Counted from the stretch's first letter, positions 35,584 through 45,564 are shown. The stretch is DNA of 64,000 bases from an uncultured Saprospiraceae bacterium (GCA_937959115.1 CALGAW010000018.1:1-64000); one strand, 5' to 3'. Notes: generated by a model not told the origin, from the sequence alone. A program made the numbers and translations.

Positions 35584-37176
35584 TTATAAATGATCAATTT
35601 CTAATACTATTGGGACGATAGAGCTACCTGTTGTGGTTGCATTGAAGCCCATTGTTCCATTATTATCATCCGAATATTGAACATGATTCATTGGTACTAA
35701 ATCGTGGCCCATTACTTTATATAGGCGTTGAATAAAATTACCTTCCGCCTTGCTTACTTGATACATCATATTTTTGATCGGTAATGGTTTCGTAGAATAA
35801 AGTACCAGCAAATAATCCTTTCCTGGTCGTTTATCCAGTGTAAACATACGTTTGTTACCCGGCAATGCGAATTTTGAAAAGGCTTGACTCAAAGCAGGAG
35901 AGTTGTAATCTGTTGGAAACAACAAGGTGTTTTCCTGTGAGAGATCAGATCCTACCACATAGACATAAGCTGCTTCATTATTTTTGATGAATAACTCATA
36001 GCTAGTGCCTGCATAATACGATTCATCTGTTTTAAACAAATTTCCATCCAACGAAATTGGTACTTTGTTGTTCACAATTTGCAAGGTGAGTTCACCCGAC
36101 AAGTCACTCCCTTCCGCAATTGTGGACAATTCAGATTCCCTAGGCTTATTCTTGGGTTCTGCTGGAATTGTATAGGGTTTAGGTGGTTTGCTATATTGGA
36201 TATTTTCTCTTGGTTTTTCAGGTGTGACAGGTATTTCTTCAACTGCAGCAACAGGAGTACTAGTTTGCCCTTGTTTGTCTTTGTATGGTTTTGCTCCTTC
36301 AGGAAACTCCAAGTAGCTTCTAAACTTCAGTGCAGCGTAATTCATTCTTCCGTATTGCCCCTTTGTCATTTCATCTCTGCAGCCAATGACAGAATATGCC
36401 ATGATGTTTCTTGGATTCGGTCTATATGTTTCGCCTCTTGCATCTCTTGTTGATCCATTGTAATTGCAATAGGCGTCTACCTTTCCTTTCAGTTTTGGAT
36501 CGGCTTGTGTGTCACAAAGCATATCGCCAGCAGTTTCACAATTGCGTTTTCCTACTTCCCGAGTAACAAACTCCTTCATTTCTGGTTTACTTGAATATCC
36601 ATGTGTGTGAAAAAGCGAAAAGTAGTGTCCCATTTCATGGATAAGAGTAGCGCCGTTTAGCGCGCAATCATTCCGCATCATCACACGGTCTTTATTGGCA
36701 TCCGCTGAATATTTGTTTGGAAATGGAGCATACCCACAAACGTTATAGCCAAATTTATAAACAGCGTTAAAGAAATAGATATTTATGACATTTTTTGTGT
36801 CGTACTTTGCACCAAATTCCACTTCTTTTGAAGAGTTAAAGTTGTAGTGTTCATCACTATTTATAAACGTAATATCATCCAGTAACACAAATCTGATATT
36901 GGCATGAATAAAATGCTCATTGAGTTCTTGAATCTCGGTGACCACTTGTGCTCTTGTAAGTCCACCTGTGCCATTGCTTTTGCTAACAACCCCTACTTTA
37001 ACCGGGAAGTCGTAGATTCCTCTTGTCGCTTTATTATCGAAGCTTCTCATGAGTGTTTCCTTTTTTGCTAGGAACTCAATTTCATCTTGAGAGGCTTCTG
37101 ATGCACAATCTTGCGCATAAGCGGGAGTCATTAAAATAGTGCAGAAACCAAGTAGAAGCAGCAGAATGTTACGCAT
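35584..37176 (-). CDS. Secreted M43-like zinc metalloprotease with DUF4384-like domain
   Basis: A 530-residue protein with a signal peptide (1-21). The metzincin active site HEMGHYFSLFH lies near residues 178-190, with Ser where the family normally has Gly. It is followed by a cysteine-rich segment (CETAGDMLCDTQADP, the pappalysin/M43 signature) and the Met-turn NIMAYSVIGC. Residues ~365-480 (LTLQIVNNKVPISLDGN, YELFIKNNEAAYVYV, LFPTDYNSPAL) resemble DUF4384, a domain often fused to caspase-like proteases. It lies 155 bp upstream of the MORN-caspase gene on the same strand, so the two may share a role in extracytoplasmic proteolysis. Confidence 0.8.
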   Translation of the reverse strand: MRNILLLLLGFCTILMTPAYAQDCASEASQDEIEFLAKKETLMRSFDNKATRGIYDFPVKVGVVSKSNGTGGLTRAQVVTEIQELNEHFIHANIRFVLLDDITFINSDEHYNFNSSKEVEFGAKYDTKNVINIYFFNAVYKFGYNVCGYAPFPNKYSADANKDRVMMRNDCALNGATLIHEMGHYFSLFHTHGYSSKPEMKEFVTREVGKRNCETAGDMLCDTQADPKLKGKVDAYCNYNGSTRDARGETYRPNPRNIMAYSVIGCRDEMTKGQYGRMNYAALKFRSYLEFPEGAKPYKDKQGQTSTPVAAVEEIPVTPEKPRENIQYSKPPKPYTIPAEPKNKPRESELSTIAEGSDLSGELTLQIVNNKVPISLDGNLFKTDESYYAGTSYELFIKNNEAAYVYVVGSDLSQENTLLFPTDYNSPALSQAFSKFALPGNKRMFTLDKRPGKDYLLVLYSTKPLPIKNMMYQVSKAEGNFIQRLYKVMGHDLVPMNHVQYSDDNNGTMGFNATTTGSSIVPIVLEIDHL

Positions 37177-37507
37177 AATCCAAATTTTATTAAAATCTTT
37201 ATTGTTAACACTAATTTTATACCAGTAATAATATCAATACAACTTCAATCCTTATAATACGGAAAAACCATCATTTTCAGAAGTAATTTAGGAGTTGATT
37301 TTTTGATTAAAACATCAACTATTCCTTTCGATTGTCCCTCTTTTATTACATTTCAGTCAATGTCCTAATAAAACGGATATGGCTTCCTTAAGATATTAAA
37401 ATGTTAAGTTAAATATTTATTAACGTTGTCCTTCTTTTAAAAAAAGTAGAATAAGGACGCATAAATCCTATGTAAATGAAATGAAAAGTACATTAAAAGA
37501 CTTAGGG
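37177..37507. other. AT-rich intergenic region
   Basis: Holds the promoter of the M43 gene (minus strand) and lies 3' to the LTD-CotH gene. No ORF, strong hairpin or repeat was found in these 331 bases. Confidence 0.5.
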
Positions 37508-39814
37508 TTAAGGGATGATTACTATTTTTTTAACAAAACTTTTTTCTTTACCATGAAATTTCAAAATACAATTTTGTCTTGATTGATTTTCTAGTCTGAA
37601 ATATTGTTTTTCTCCAGGATGAAGGACAATATCATAATTTTGATCAACAATATGACCAACAACATTAAATATGATGTAGTCACCTTCAATTGTATTATCA
37701 CTTCTATTATAAAGGAAGAAGTAATCAGAACACGGATTTGGAGCTAAAATCAATTCTGTATCTTGAATCGGATTGACGATGGTATCAAAGCAATGATAAT
37801 CGACTTTGGGATAGTCAAAAAATTGACTAATGTTCTTTTCTATAATGCAAGATCGTTGCTTAAGGAAAGAAACTAAGTACTTATTTATGTCAGATTCCCA
37901 TTCACTATAATTCTCAGGATACTGCCAACGCTCACTTTGTCTATTGATTTCCTTACTATAAATCGCTTTTAAAGCATCTAACTTAGTCAACATCTTGCTG
38001 CGATTAAAGTCAGTATCCATTATTTCAAAATATCGGTTGAGAAATTGATCTACAAACGCTTCGTTTTTAAGAAAGTTTCTAAATAGAAAAGTTGATTCTG
38101 CTGGATTTGGCCATACAATGGTTGAATCTGTCCCTGTAGCATGTTCTAACATATTTTCATGGGTTTCAATCATTCCAAAATCTAAATCATAGAAGATCCA
38201 TCGCCATTTCCCTCCGGGAGTTGTTGGTCGCCAACGTATGTTGTTGTTACTTGGCCAATCAGTATTTGCAAAAAATAGTTCACTGATGTAGGTATCAATA
38301 AAATTATCTAGCTCTATTTGAGTTTTAACATAATCGAAATTAGCCTTAACTGCAAGATCATTGGTACGAATGAAATCTTTCAACTGTTCAAAATGAGTTG
38401 GATTGTCCTCATAAAATTCGATTTCATCTTTGTCAATATTATTCGTGTATTCTACAAAATACTTATCTAGTCGATCTCGGATAGAGTAAATGCCCCAATA
38501 TTCGCCATTCAAAAACAAAACTACTGGTCGAAACGCCTGATAATCGATATTTAAATTCTTTGCTATATCATTCGCCAGTTCATCCTTAAAGCAAACTTCA
38601 TCTCTTGTGGTTACACCACTTGACGTTCTGAGTACAAATCGCTTATAAGTTGAGTGATTTCGCTGCGGTAGTAAGGGATAGTTAAACTGTTTTTCACCAT
38701 ACGCTGATCTAGCATACATCCTAAAGGACTTTTGAGCACCTTGTCTAGAAATTGCACCATGAATCCTAACTCCAGCATTTTGCTTAAATCCAAGAGCTCC
38801 ATCTTCTTCATAATATTCTATGTGAATTGGTCGCTCCCAGTCATCCCCCCTTTGGTAAAAATTACCCGTATTGTCCGGATGGTTTAGATCGAAATGCACT
38901 CCAGGAACATAGATTCCGCTATCCTGATTAAATAAGTTTTCCGGGTCTGTCACAAGGGAAACAACAGGTAGGTCATACTTCCCAGTTTCCTTATCTATAA
39001 AATAGGTTTTGGTATAAATTTCACTTGTTCGCGCCCCACTACTATTGTAAGAAGCACTTCTTAACACCACTGCCTTATCAATACGAACCTTTGGGGCTAT
39101 CCATTCTTGACAATAAATAGCTTCATCAGGTGCGGTTGTTTCAATTTCAGACAATACATTGGGTTCATTGTGACGTTCCTTAAGTAAAAGCGCACCACTT
39201 AGTAAGTTAGAATTCAGATCGGGTACCGAACCGTCAAGCGTATAGTAGATCGGATCATTGTTTAACGAAGTAATTGTTAAATTAATCGTCGTTGTGTAAA
39301 AACCGCTTTCATCTGAAAAAAGCAGTTGATTGTTGGCATTATTACTAGCATTTGGACTTGCATCTTGTAGCGTAATAAGATTTGCACTTCCATCAGGGAG
39401 TCTTCCGAAGGAGACATTTTCTCCTAAAGCAACATTAGGAGTCTGATCAATCATTCCTAGCGTTGGGCTTGATAAAAAAAGTGCTTCGCCATTCGAGGAA
39501 ATCTTAAAATTTGTGTGTAATTCAGTTCCATACCTATTCTTTGAGGAGGCGAATACTAATAGGAATCCCTTTGCAGGAATAGTTACAGAAGGAAATCTCC
39601 ACTTTTCTAACATGTTGAGATCATCGGATAAACTGAAATTTTCCAAATCTATTGCCGTATTTCCAGTATTATATAGTTCAATCCAATCACTAAAATCGCC
39701 ATCAGCGTCTACTAATGAATTATTATCTGATACAAATTCATTGACAACAATGTTTTGCCCATATGCCTGAAAGACAAGCAAAAGCAGTAAGAGTATGTTA
39801 CGACATTTAATCAT
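37508..39814 (-). CDS. Secreted LTD-CotH kinase-like protein with T9SS-like tail
   Basis: A 768-residue protein. It has a signal peptide (1-19), a lamin-tail domain at ~20-150 (IVVNEFVSDNNSLVDADGD, FSDWIELYNTG), a chitobiase/Fn3-associated beta domain at ~165-215 (DPIYYTLDGSVPDLNSN) and a CotH kinase-like domain at ~275-640 (YDLPVVSLVTDPENLF, GVRIHGAISRQGAQKS, RWIFYDLDFGM). The end (LAPNPCSDYFFLYN ... FVKKIVIIP) has the pattern of a type A sorting domain, so it is likely secreted by the type IX system and attached to the cell surface. CotH proteins are atypical kinases that phosphorylate exported proteins in Bacillus. Confidence 0.85.
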   Translation of the reverse strand: MIKCRNILLLLLLVFQAYGQNIVVNEFVSDNNSLVDADGDFSDWIELYNTGNTAIDLENFSLSDDLNMLEKWRFPSVTIPAKGFLLVFASSKNRYGTELHTNFKISSNGEALFLSSPTLGMIDQTPNVALGENVSFGRLPDGSANLITLQDASPNASNNANNQLLFSDESGFYTTTINLTITSLNNDPIYYTLDGSVPDLNSNLLSGALLLKERHNEPNVLSEIETTAPDEAIYCQEWIAPKVRIDKAVVLRSASYNSSGARTSEIYTKTYFIDKETGKYDLPVVSLVTDPENLFNQDSGIYVPGVHFDLNHPDNTGNFYQRGDDWERPIHIEYYEEDGALGFKQNAGVRIHGAISRQGAQKSFRMYARSAYGEKQFNYPLLPQRNHSTYKRFVLRTSSGVTTRDEVCFKDELANDIAKNLNIDYQAFRPVVLFLNGEYWGIYSIRDRLDKYFVEYTNNIDKDEIEFYEDNPTHFEQLKDFIRTNDLAVKANFDYVKTQIELDNFIDTYISELFFANTDWPSNNNIRWRPTTPGGKWRWIFYDLDFGMIETHENMLEHATGTDSTIVWPNPAESTFLFRNFLKNEAFVDQFLNRYFEIMDTDFNRSKMLTKLDALKAIYSKEINRQSERWQYPENYSEWESDINKYLVSFLKQRSCIIEKNISQFFDYPKVDYHCFDTIVNPIQDTELILAPNPCSDYFFLYNRSDNTIEGDYIIFNVVGHIVDQNYDIVLHPGEKQYFRLENQSRQNCILKFHGKEKSFVKKIVIIP

Positions 39815-39876
39815 CTATGTCTTATTGATGCTCGAGCTGTGATTTAATAAAATTTCTATAATTCATCATTTCTTCT

Positions 39877-41520
39877 TTAATGGATAACAATCACCTTTTG
39901 ACCAACCTGCTCATTCAATCCTAGAAGGCTAAGCCAAAATATTCCATTTTCCATGTCAAATAAATCTAACGTTACAAACTCTTGAGCAGGTAACACCTGC
40001 TGAAGCAGTAGCAGTCTTCCCTTCGTATCATGTAACTCAACCGCCGTAATCTGCCTATTTTTAGGCAATTCGACTTGTAAGAAATCGCTAGTTGGGTTTG
40101 GAAACAGTTTAAAGTTGATTGGTTTTCGGATCTCGTTTACCGAAACAGGTAATGGATTGGTCTTTATCACAAACAAATCATATAATCCATTCGATGTGAT
40201 TGTGTTTCCACCGATCAGTTCCGTCTCATATTCACCAATTAAGTAGATTGAACCATCGGGAGCAAACGCTGAGTCATGAAAGAGATCATAGCCATCTCCA
40301 AATACTTGATCAGCCTTTTCAAACGTACCGTCTGTTAAAACGGTAACCAGAAAACCGTCGGTCTCATTTTGATGTGTACTAAAAACAGTTCCTCCGATTA
40401 AGGTTTGTGTAAAAAAATGACCCGACACATAGAGTTTATTGGTAGAATGCTGAACTGCAGTAAAGATTTCATTGTTGGTACTTCCATAGGAATTCGCCCA
40501 AAGCGCATTGCCAGAAGGATCAATCCTAGCGATGTAAGCATCCTCATTGAACCCACTAGTTGACAAGGAGAAACCGTCAAACTCAAGGACTCCAAAGAAG
40601 TTGCCTACAAGTGTCATTACTCCTTGAGCATCAACAATAATGTCGTTGCAATAATCTTCAAACACACCACCCGCCCGCTTTAGCCACACGGGATTCCCCC
40701 CTACTCCATACTTTAAAGCAAAGACATCAAAACCAGAAGAAAGCGTTTCGATTGAGTCGTTGGCAAAATGCAGTTTCCCTTCAAAATGACCTGCGACATA
40801 CAGATTTTCGTTAGCATCAAACCCAAAACCAGAAAGACGAGTTACCCCTTGTGAGCCAATTGTTTTAATACTAAGGAAGTTGCCTGTAGTGTCGAATTCA
40901 GCAATGAAACTATCTGTAATACCCGCTGCTTGAAAAATAGTTTGATCAATATTCAAATCATTACGAAAGTAGCCACCAAGGAACAGTCGACCTTGAGGAC
41001 CAATGTACAGTTTTTGTCCCCATTTAAGCCCATTGCCTTCGATGCTCTTTGCCCAGAGGAGTTGACCTAAATCATTGTATTTAAGAAGAAAGAGTGCGCT
41101 AGAAGATCCATAGGATTGTTTTAAGGTATCGGTTCCAAAAATCGCTTGGTCCCAGTATCTTCCGACTACGTAAACATTGCCAAGGCTATCGGAAGTGATA
41201 TCGCCCATCGTGTCATCGCTAGTACTTCCGCCGCAGATGGCTTGGATGACTTGTCCTGAAGTAGAAAGATTAAGGAGCAGCATGTCTTCTTCTCCATATG
41301 CTGTGAGCGTATCATTGTTGAAGATGGCTGTTTGCTTATAGCTACCGAGCACCCAAGTGGTATTGATTGGAGAGACGGTGATGGCATTTCCAGTTTCGCT
41401 GTTTGTGCCTCCGGCGGTCAGTGCCCAGTTCCATGGTTGAGTCATTGCTGATTGGAATTGGAGCAGAAAAATTAGAGTAAGAAGAGTGATAAATGGTTTG
41501 ATCTGAATGTTATTTGTCAA
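39877..41520 (-). CDS. Secreted beta-propeller (SBBP-like) protein with T9SS sorting domain
   Basis: A 547-residue protein that starts at TTG (41520) and has a signal peptide to about residue 27 (cleavage near AMTQPWNW). Repeats of about 45-50 residues with the pattern W-A..(G/A)-G..D....D..GN-YV-G.F follow (e.g. DSLGNVYVVGRYWDQAIFG, DANENLYVAGHFEGKLHF, APDGSIYLIGEYETELIG), typical of SBBP-type propellers. The last ~80 residues are a canonical type A sorting domain (FKLFPNPTSDFLQVELP, AVELHDTKGRLLLL, final strand QKVIVIH). It is exported by the type IX system. It lies 62 bp from the CotH gene on the same strand. Confidence 0.85.
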   Translation of the reverse strand: MTNNIQIKPFITLLTLIFLLQFQSAMTQPWNWALTAGGTNSETGNAITVSPINTTWVLGSYKQTAIFNNDTLTAYGEEDMLLLNLSTSGQVIQAICGGSTSDDTMGDITSDSLGNVYVVGRYWDQAIFGTDTLKQSYGSSSALFLLKYNDLGQLLWAKSIEGNGLKWGQKLYIGPQGRLFLGGYFRNDLNIDQTIFQAAGITDSFIAEFDTTGNFLSIKTIGSQGVTRLSGFGFDANENLYVAGHFEGKLHFANDSIETLSSGFDVFALKYGVGGNPVWLKRAGGVFEDYCNDIIVDAQGVMTLVGNFFGVLEFDGFSLSTSGFNEDAYIARIDPSGNALWANSYGSTNNEIFTAVQHSTNKLYVSGHFFTQTLIGGTVFSTHQNETDGFLVTVLTDGTFEKADQVFGDGYDLFHDSAFAPDGSIYLIGEYETELIGGNTITSNGLYDLFVIKTNPLPVSVNEIRKPINFKLFPNPTSDFLQVELPKNRQITAVELHDTKGRLLLLQQVLPAQEFVTLDLFDMENGIFWLSLLGLNEQVGQKVIVIH

Positions 41521-41825
41521 GTTACAAAATATGATTTCAGGTTAAAATTCACCTTTTTATTTGAATAAACGGTCAGAATAGTGCAAAAAAAGATGGATCC
41601 CTGCGTTTTTTTATTTTTGAAAATCATTTTTTTTATTTCTTATTAATTTTTATTTATTTAATTTAAATAATTCTGTACATCAGCCATTTGTGACAAAACA
41701 ATCTATTGGAAACAATTAAAAAAACAAGTAAAATTTTAACGTTTTTTGAAAGTCTCGTGTGGAATATTTTGAATTTTGACTCTATATAAGTGAACACATT
41801 GTTTAACACATTAAAAATTAAGAAA
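41521..41825. other. AT-rich divergent intergenic region
   Basis: Divergent between the propeller gene and the four-helix gene. It is extremely A/T-rich, with T-runs at 41607-41660, and has no ORF. The promoters of both genes should lie here, but I could not place them with confidence. Confidence 0.4.
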
Positions 41826-42275
41826 ATGAAATTTAAAGAATTAAAAGTTTGGAATCAAGCAAAAGAATTTACGAAGAAGGCATATGAATTGACGGAGACC
41901 TTTCCAAAAGAAGAGCAATACGAAATGGTTCGAAGCATCCGTAGAGCAGCAATCAAATCTCCGGGAAATATTGCAAAAGCTGTAAATGGAATTAGTGATG
42001 ATGAGTTGATCTATTACCTTGGAATGGCAAGAAAGAACCAAGCAGAAATTGCTTCTCATCTAGAACTCTCTTTTGAATTGGGGTACATGGACGAAAAAGC
42101 TCATGAAGCTATTGTCGCAGAGCTAGATAGCTGCCAACGATTGACGTATGGGTTTATGCGTTACTACAAAAACAAGAAGAACGATGATGCTGAAAAGGAT
42201 GATTCGACGGTTAAGTTGACGACCAAAACAAGCAAAAAGAAAGAGGTTGAAGTTAAGAAAGAGATTGCTGCTTAG
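41826..42275 (+). CDS. Four-helix bundle protein (23S rRNA IVP-like family)
   Basis: A 149-residue protein starting at the ATG at 41826 (MKFKELKVWNQAKEFT); the upstream GTG at 41790 adds an unlikely leader. The four-helix-bundle family signature is clear: KVWNQAKEFTKKAYELTETF, then RSIRRAAIKSPGNIAKAVNG, YYLGMARKNQAEIASHLELS and a last helix. These proteins were first found encoded in intervening sequences of 23S rRNA but are mostly free-standing genes; their function is unclear. The tail (~128-149) is a basic and acidic low-complexity extension. There is no rRNA gene nearby. Confidence 0.85.
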   Translation: MKFKELKVWNQAKEFTKKAYELTETFPKEEQYEMVRSIRRAAIKSPGNIAKAVNGISDDELIYYLGMARKNQAEIASHLELSFELGYMDEKAHEAIVAELDSCQRLTYGFMRYYKNKKNDDAEKDDSTVKLTTKTSKKKEVEVKKEIAA

Positions 42276-42358
42276 ACGATATCTGTTTCATGTAAAGTTG
42301 GATGGGCGAGACCTAACCCGCACTCTGCTCATCCGCTTTACTCTTTATTTGATTGAGA

Positions 42359-43273
42359 ATGGAAATACACAATCCCCACGACAAGTTTTTTAAGGAATTA
42401 CTGTCAGATAAAGCGAGAGCGGTTAACTTATTACAGGCCTTACTTTCAAAAGAGTTAGCTGCGTTGCTTGACTTAGATACAATTGAAAAGCAAGATGGTT
42501 CTTATATCACAAAAGAGTTGAAAGCGTATTTTACTGACGTACTTTTCAAAGTAAAGTTAAAACAAGGAGAACAGTGCTACATTAGCTTGTTGCTAGAGCA
42601 TAAAAGTTACAAGGATGTACTTGTCCCTATACAGTTACTAACTTATCTGGGAAATGCTTATCAAAGCCAACTCAAAAACAAGGAACCACTCACTCTAATT
42701 TTGCCTGTAGTTTATTATCATGGGAAGGAAAGTTGGAACTTAAAAAGTATAGAACATCTATTTAGTAATTATTCAGATGATCTCCTTCGTTATGTACCAA
42801 AATTCAAAACTGAACTAATTGATTTACAAGCTTTATCAGAAAAAGAATTGATCAATTTGGCTGGCAATATGTTGTCCTCTCCGTTACTATTACAGAAATA
42901 TGCCACTGATTCTGAGGCCCTATCAACCAAAATAGTACGAATTTTGAGTACCTTAGATCCGTACTTGAAAAAGAATTTTTTAAACACTATATTTGTATAT
43001 AGCTCGAGCTTGGTTGAATTAACCAATAAAGAGGTTGAAGAAGTGATTGATAATTTACCAAATCCAATAAAAGGTGATTTTATGACTACTTATGAGATGA
43101 TCGTTGAAAAAGGCAAAAAGGAAGGGAGAATTGAAGCGACGAAGAAATTTCAGGAACAAACAATAATCAATTGCCATAAGGCAGGATTTACAAAAGAACT
43201 TGCAGCACAAATTTTGGAGCTATCTCTAGAAGAGGTGACTAGTATCTATGCTGAATTGACTCTTAAGGAATAA
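42359..43273 (+). CDS. Rpn-family PD-(D/E)XK nuclease (transposase_31-like)
   Basis: A 304-residue protein starting at the ATG at 42359 (MEIHNPHDKFFKELLSDKA). HDKFFKELLSD is the family-typical opening of Rpn/YhgA-like proteins. The nuclease core follows as FTDVLFKVKLKQGEQCYISLLLEHKS (D and ExK-type residues), then ILPVVYYHGKESW. These are recombination-promoting nucleases that cleave DNA. The C-terminal part carries a helical segment with GRIEATKKFQEQ and a short helix-turn-helix-like end (ELAAQILELSLEEVTSIY), both highly variable in this family. Its 3' end is duplicated directly downstream. Confidence 0.88.
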   Translation: MEIHNPHDKFFKELLSDKARAVNLLQALLSKELAALLDLDTIEKQDGSYITKELKAYFTDVLFKVKLKQGEQCYISLLLEHKSYKDVLVPIQLLTYLGNAYQSQLKNKEPLTLILPVVYYHGKESWNLKSIEHLFSNYSDDLLRYVPKFKTELIDLQALSEKELINLAGNMLSSPLLLQKYATDSEALSTKIVRILSTLDPYLKKNFLNTIFVYSSSLVELTNKEVEEVIDNLPNPIKGDFMTTYEMIVEKGKKEGRIEATKKFQEQTIINCHKAGFTKELAAQILELSLEEVTSIYAELTLKE

Positions 43274-43277
43274 CACT

Positions 43278-43566
43278 GTTGAATTAACCACAAAGGAGGT
43301 TGAAGAAGTGATTGATAATTTACCAAATCCAATAAAAGGTGATTTTATGACTACTTATGAGATGATCGTTGAAAAAGGCAAGATTGAAGGGAGAATTGAA
43401 GGGAGAATTGAAGGCAAAAAGGAAGCGACGAAGAAATTTCAGGAACAAACAATAATCAATTGCCATAAGGCAGGATTCACAAAAGAACTTGCAGCGCAAA
43501 TTTCGGGGCTATCTCTAGAATAGGTGACTAGTATCTATGCTGAATTGGCTCTTAAGGAATAACACT
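43278..43566 (+). repeat. Tandem duplication of the Rpn 3' end (non-coding copy)
   Basis: 43278-43566 repeats 43013-43277 almost exactly; the junction word GTTGAATTAACCA occurs at 43013, 43278 and 43567. The copy is 24 nt longer because the GRIEG-coding unit is expanded (encoded KIEGRIEGRIEGKKEA versus KKEGRIEA). A G-to-T change creates an early stop (CTAGAATAG) near its end. The copy has no start of its own in the family sense and lies in a different frame, so it is not expected to be expressed as a functional protein. It could serve as a donor for recombination with the intact 3' end. Confidence 0.9.
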
Positions 43567-43606
43567 GTTGAATTAACCATCTACCCCTAATCTATACTTA
43601 CACATC

Positions 43607-45388
43607 CTAAGCCGATAGATTTTCTGGCACCCTTATCGGAATAGAAAAGTAAACCGTTGTCCCCTTATTGACATCAGACTCCACTTCAAGAAAACCATTC
43701 AATTGAATGATGATTTTCTGAACGACTGCAAGACCGATTCCAGATCCCTCATTTTTATTGTTAATCTGCGAAAACAGGGTAAAGATTTTTGGGATATCGT
43801 CTTTATCAATCCCAATACCGTTATCTGATACCGAGAACCAGTAATAATCATCTTTTCGCCTGGCAGCAATTTCAATTTTTGGAGATCCGTCTATGCGCCG
43901 ATACTTTATACTGTTTTCAATTAGATTCTGAAAAACTCTTGTGATCATGGTTTTATGACTAAACACAGTCGGTAGCTGATCTGCCTTAAGCGTAACCCCA
44001 TTTTCTGTAAGACTTAGTTTGTGCGTTTCTAGGATTTCTTTGATGACTTCGTTACAATCCACTTGAGAAGGAGGAAGAATAGCTTCATTTATACCAAATT
44101 TCGCAAACGCCAAAACACTGTCTATAAACAGAATAAGCCGCTTAGATGAATTCATCACAAACTCTAAATATTCATGATTGAAATCTAAATCACTGCTTGT
44201 CAGGTCTTTCTTTAGTAATTCAGAAAAACTGGCAATCATCCTTGCTGGTTCTTTGAGGTCATGAGAAATAGAATGAGCAAAGTTTTTAAGATTGCTGTTT
44301 AGTGATGTCAGCTGTTTAGACTTGAAGGCTAATGCGTTGTTCTGTTCTTCGATTTTCTGTTTGGCATTTTGTAATGCAAGATTTTTCTCTTCAAGATTAT
44401 TTCTTTCCAGCTCGATCGCCTTAATTTCAAAAGAAAACTGAATGTTTTTAATCGTCTGTTTTTTGATGTCTTCCGAAATCTCTTTATCTAAATCGGCAGC
44501 TTCCTTAAAATAGCGTAGCGCCAATTGCAGCATTCCCATTTCTTCTTGAATTTCTGCAATCAGCTTCAGCACGTTTAACCGTGACTGTTTGTGCATTGGG
44601 AGCTCTAAGAGTAATCTGTTTGCCTTCAATAAATGGCCAAGTGCTTGTCCCCTATCACCTTTTATCTTTATAACTCTACCCAATGCCAGATTTGCCAATC
44701 CTTCTATATACTTGAAACTGTTTTGCTGAGCATGCTTAATTGCTTGCTCTAAATAGCCAATTGCCTTAAGATTCTCCTTTTTGTGATAATACAACTCACC
44801 AATATTTAGTAAAGAGATTCCTCGTATAGAAGAGAATTCCTCAGAATCGTAATAATTGGATTCAAAGAACTGTAATGCCTTATCATATTCCCCTAAACTC
44901 ATAAACGTATCACCTAGGTTATTCAAGACTCTTAGGACGAAGTGCCGATCATCTGAATTCTCTACAAGTCGATAACATTTTTTATTATAAATTAGTCGTT
45001 TATCATGTTCTCCAAGGTAATTATAGATAAAGCCCATGTTATCCCAACAATGTGCTTCAAACATTGGATAGTTAGAATCTTCAAAATATTCCAACGCTTG
45101 AACATTTTTTTTCATTGCTCCATTAAAGTCACCAAGTTTGATAAGAATTTTTGCCTGTTGGAATTGTGCTTTTGCGAACTCAAAATCAAGGTCATAGTTT
45201 TCTGCTATATCAGCTGCCTCCACTGCTTTTCTATAAGCAATAATCTGATTATTTTCATTTTCGCTTTTTGCTAGAATATTAACTAAAGACATTTTTACGT
45301 ATTCTTTAATTTTGAAATAATCAGAATAAAAAGGATAGAACGTTGATTTTAATCTCAATTTGATTGCTGTTGAACTCTTTTCAATCAT
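43607..45388 (-). CDS. TPR sensor histidine kinase
   Basis: A 593-residue protein. Tetratricopeptide repeats occupy residues ~40-310 (e.g. NNLGDTFMSLGEYDKALQFF, ALGRVIKIKGDRGQALGHLL). A coiled coil of about 50 residues (NNLEEKNLALQNAKQKIEEQ) leads to a HisKA domain with the phospho-acceptor His in SHDLKEPARM (~373). The HATPase domain follows (NLIENSIKYR; DNGIGID; GSGIGLAVV). There is no transmembrane helix, so it senses cytoplasmic signals through the TPRs. No response regulator is adjacent. I chose MIEKSSTAIK at 45388 as the start; the ATG at 45418 is possible. Confidence 0.88.
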   Translation of the reverse strand: MIEKSSTAIKLRLKSTFYPFYSDYFKIKEYVKMSLVNILAKSENENNQIIAYRKAVEAADIAENYDLDFEFAKAQFQQAKILIKLGDFNGAMKKNVQALEYFEDSNYPMFEAHCWDNMGFIYNYLGEHDKRLIYNKKCYRLVENSDDRHFVLRVLNNLGDTFMSLGEYDKALQFFESNYYDSEEFSSIRGISLLNIGELYYHKKENLKAIGYLEQAIKHAQQNSFKYIEGLANLALGRVIKIKGDRGQALGHLLKANRLLLELPMHKQSRLNVLKLIAEIQEEMGMLQLALRYFKEAADLDKEISEDIKKQTIKNIQFSFEIKAIELERNNLEEKNLALQNAKQKIEEQNNALAFKSKQLTSLNSNLKNFAHSISHDLKEPARMIASFSELLKKDLTSSDLDFNHEYLEFVMNSSKRLILFIDSVLAFAKFGINEAILPPSQVDCNEVIKEILETHKLSLTENGVTLKADQLPTVFSHKTMITRVFQNLIENSIKYRRIDGSPKIEIAARRKDDYYWFSVSDNGIGIDKDDIPKIFTLFSQINNKNEGSGIGLAVVQKIIIQLNGFLEVESDVNKGTTVYFSIPIRVPENLSA

Positions 45389-45564
45389 GATGGCACTTAT
45401 TTTGAACGAGGAGTACATTCTTATTGTTACATTTCAGAAGTCTTATCTACCATATTATTTTGTTCTAAAATGTATCGTTAAAACTGTTTTTATGATAATT
45501 ACAGATTTAACATTTAAATTGCACTGCCATTCAACGGTATGGGACAATTTGATTCTATAAATAA

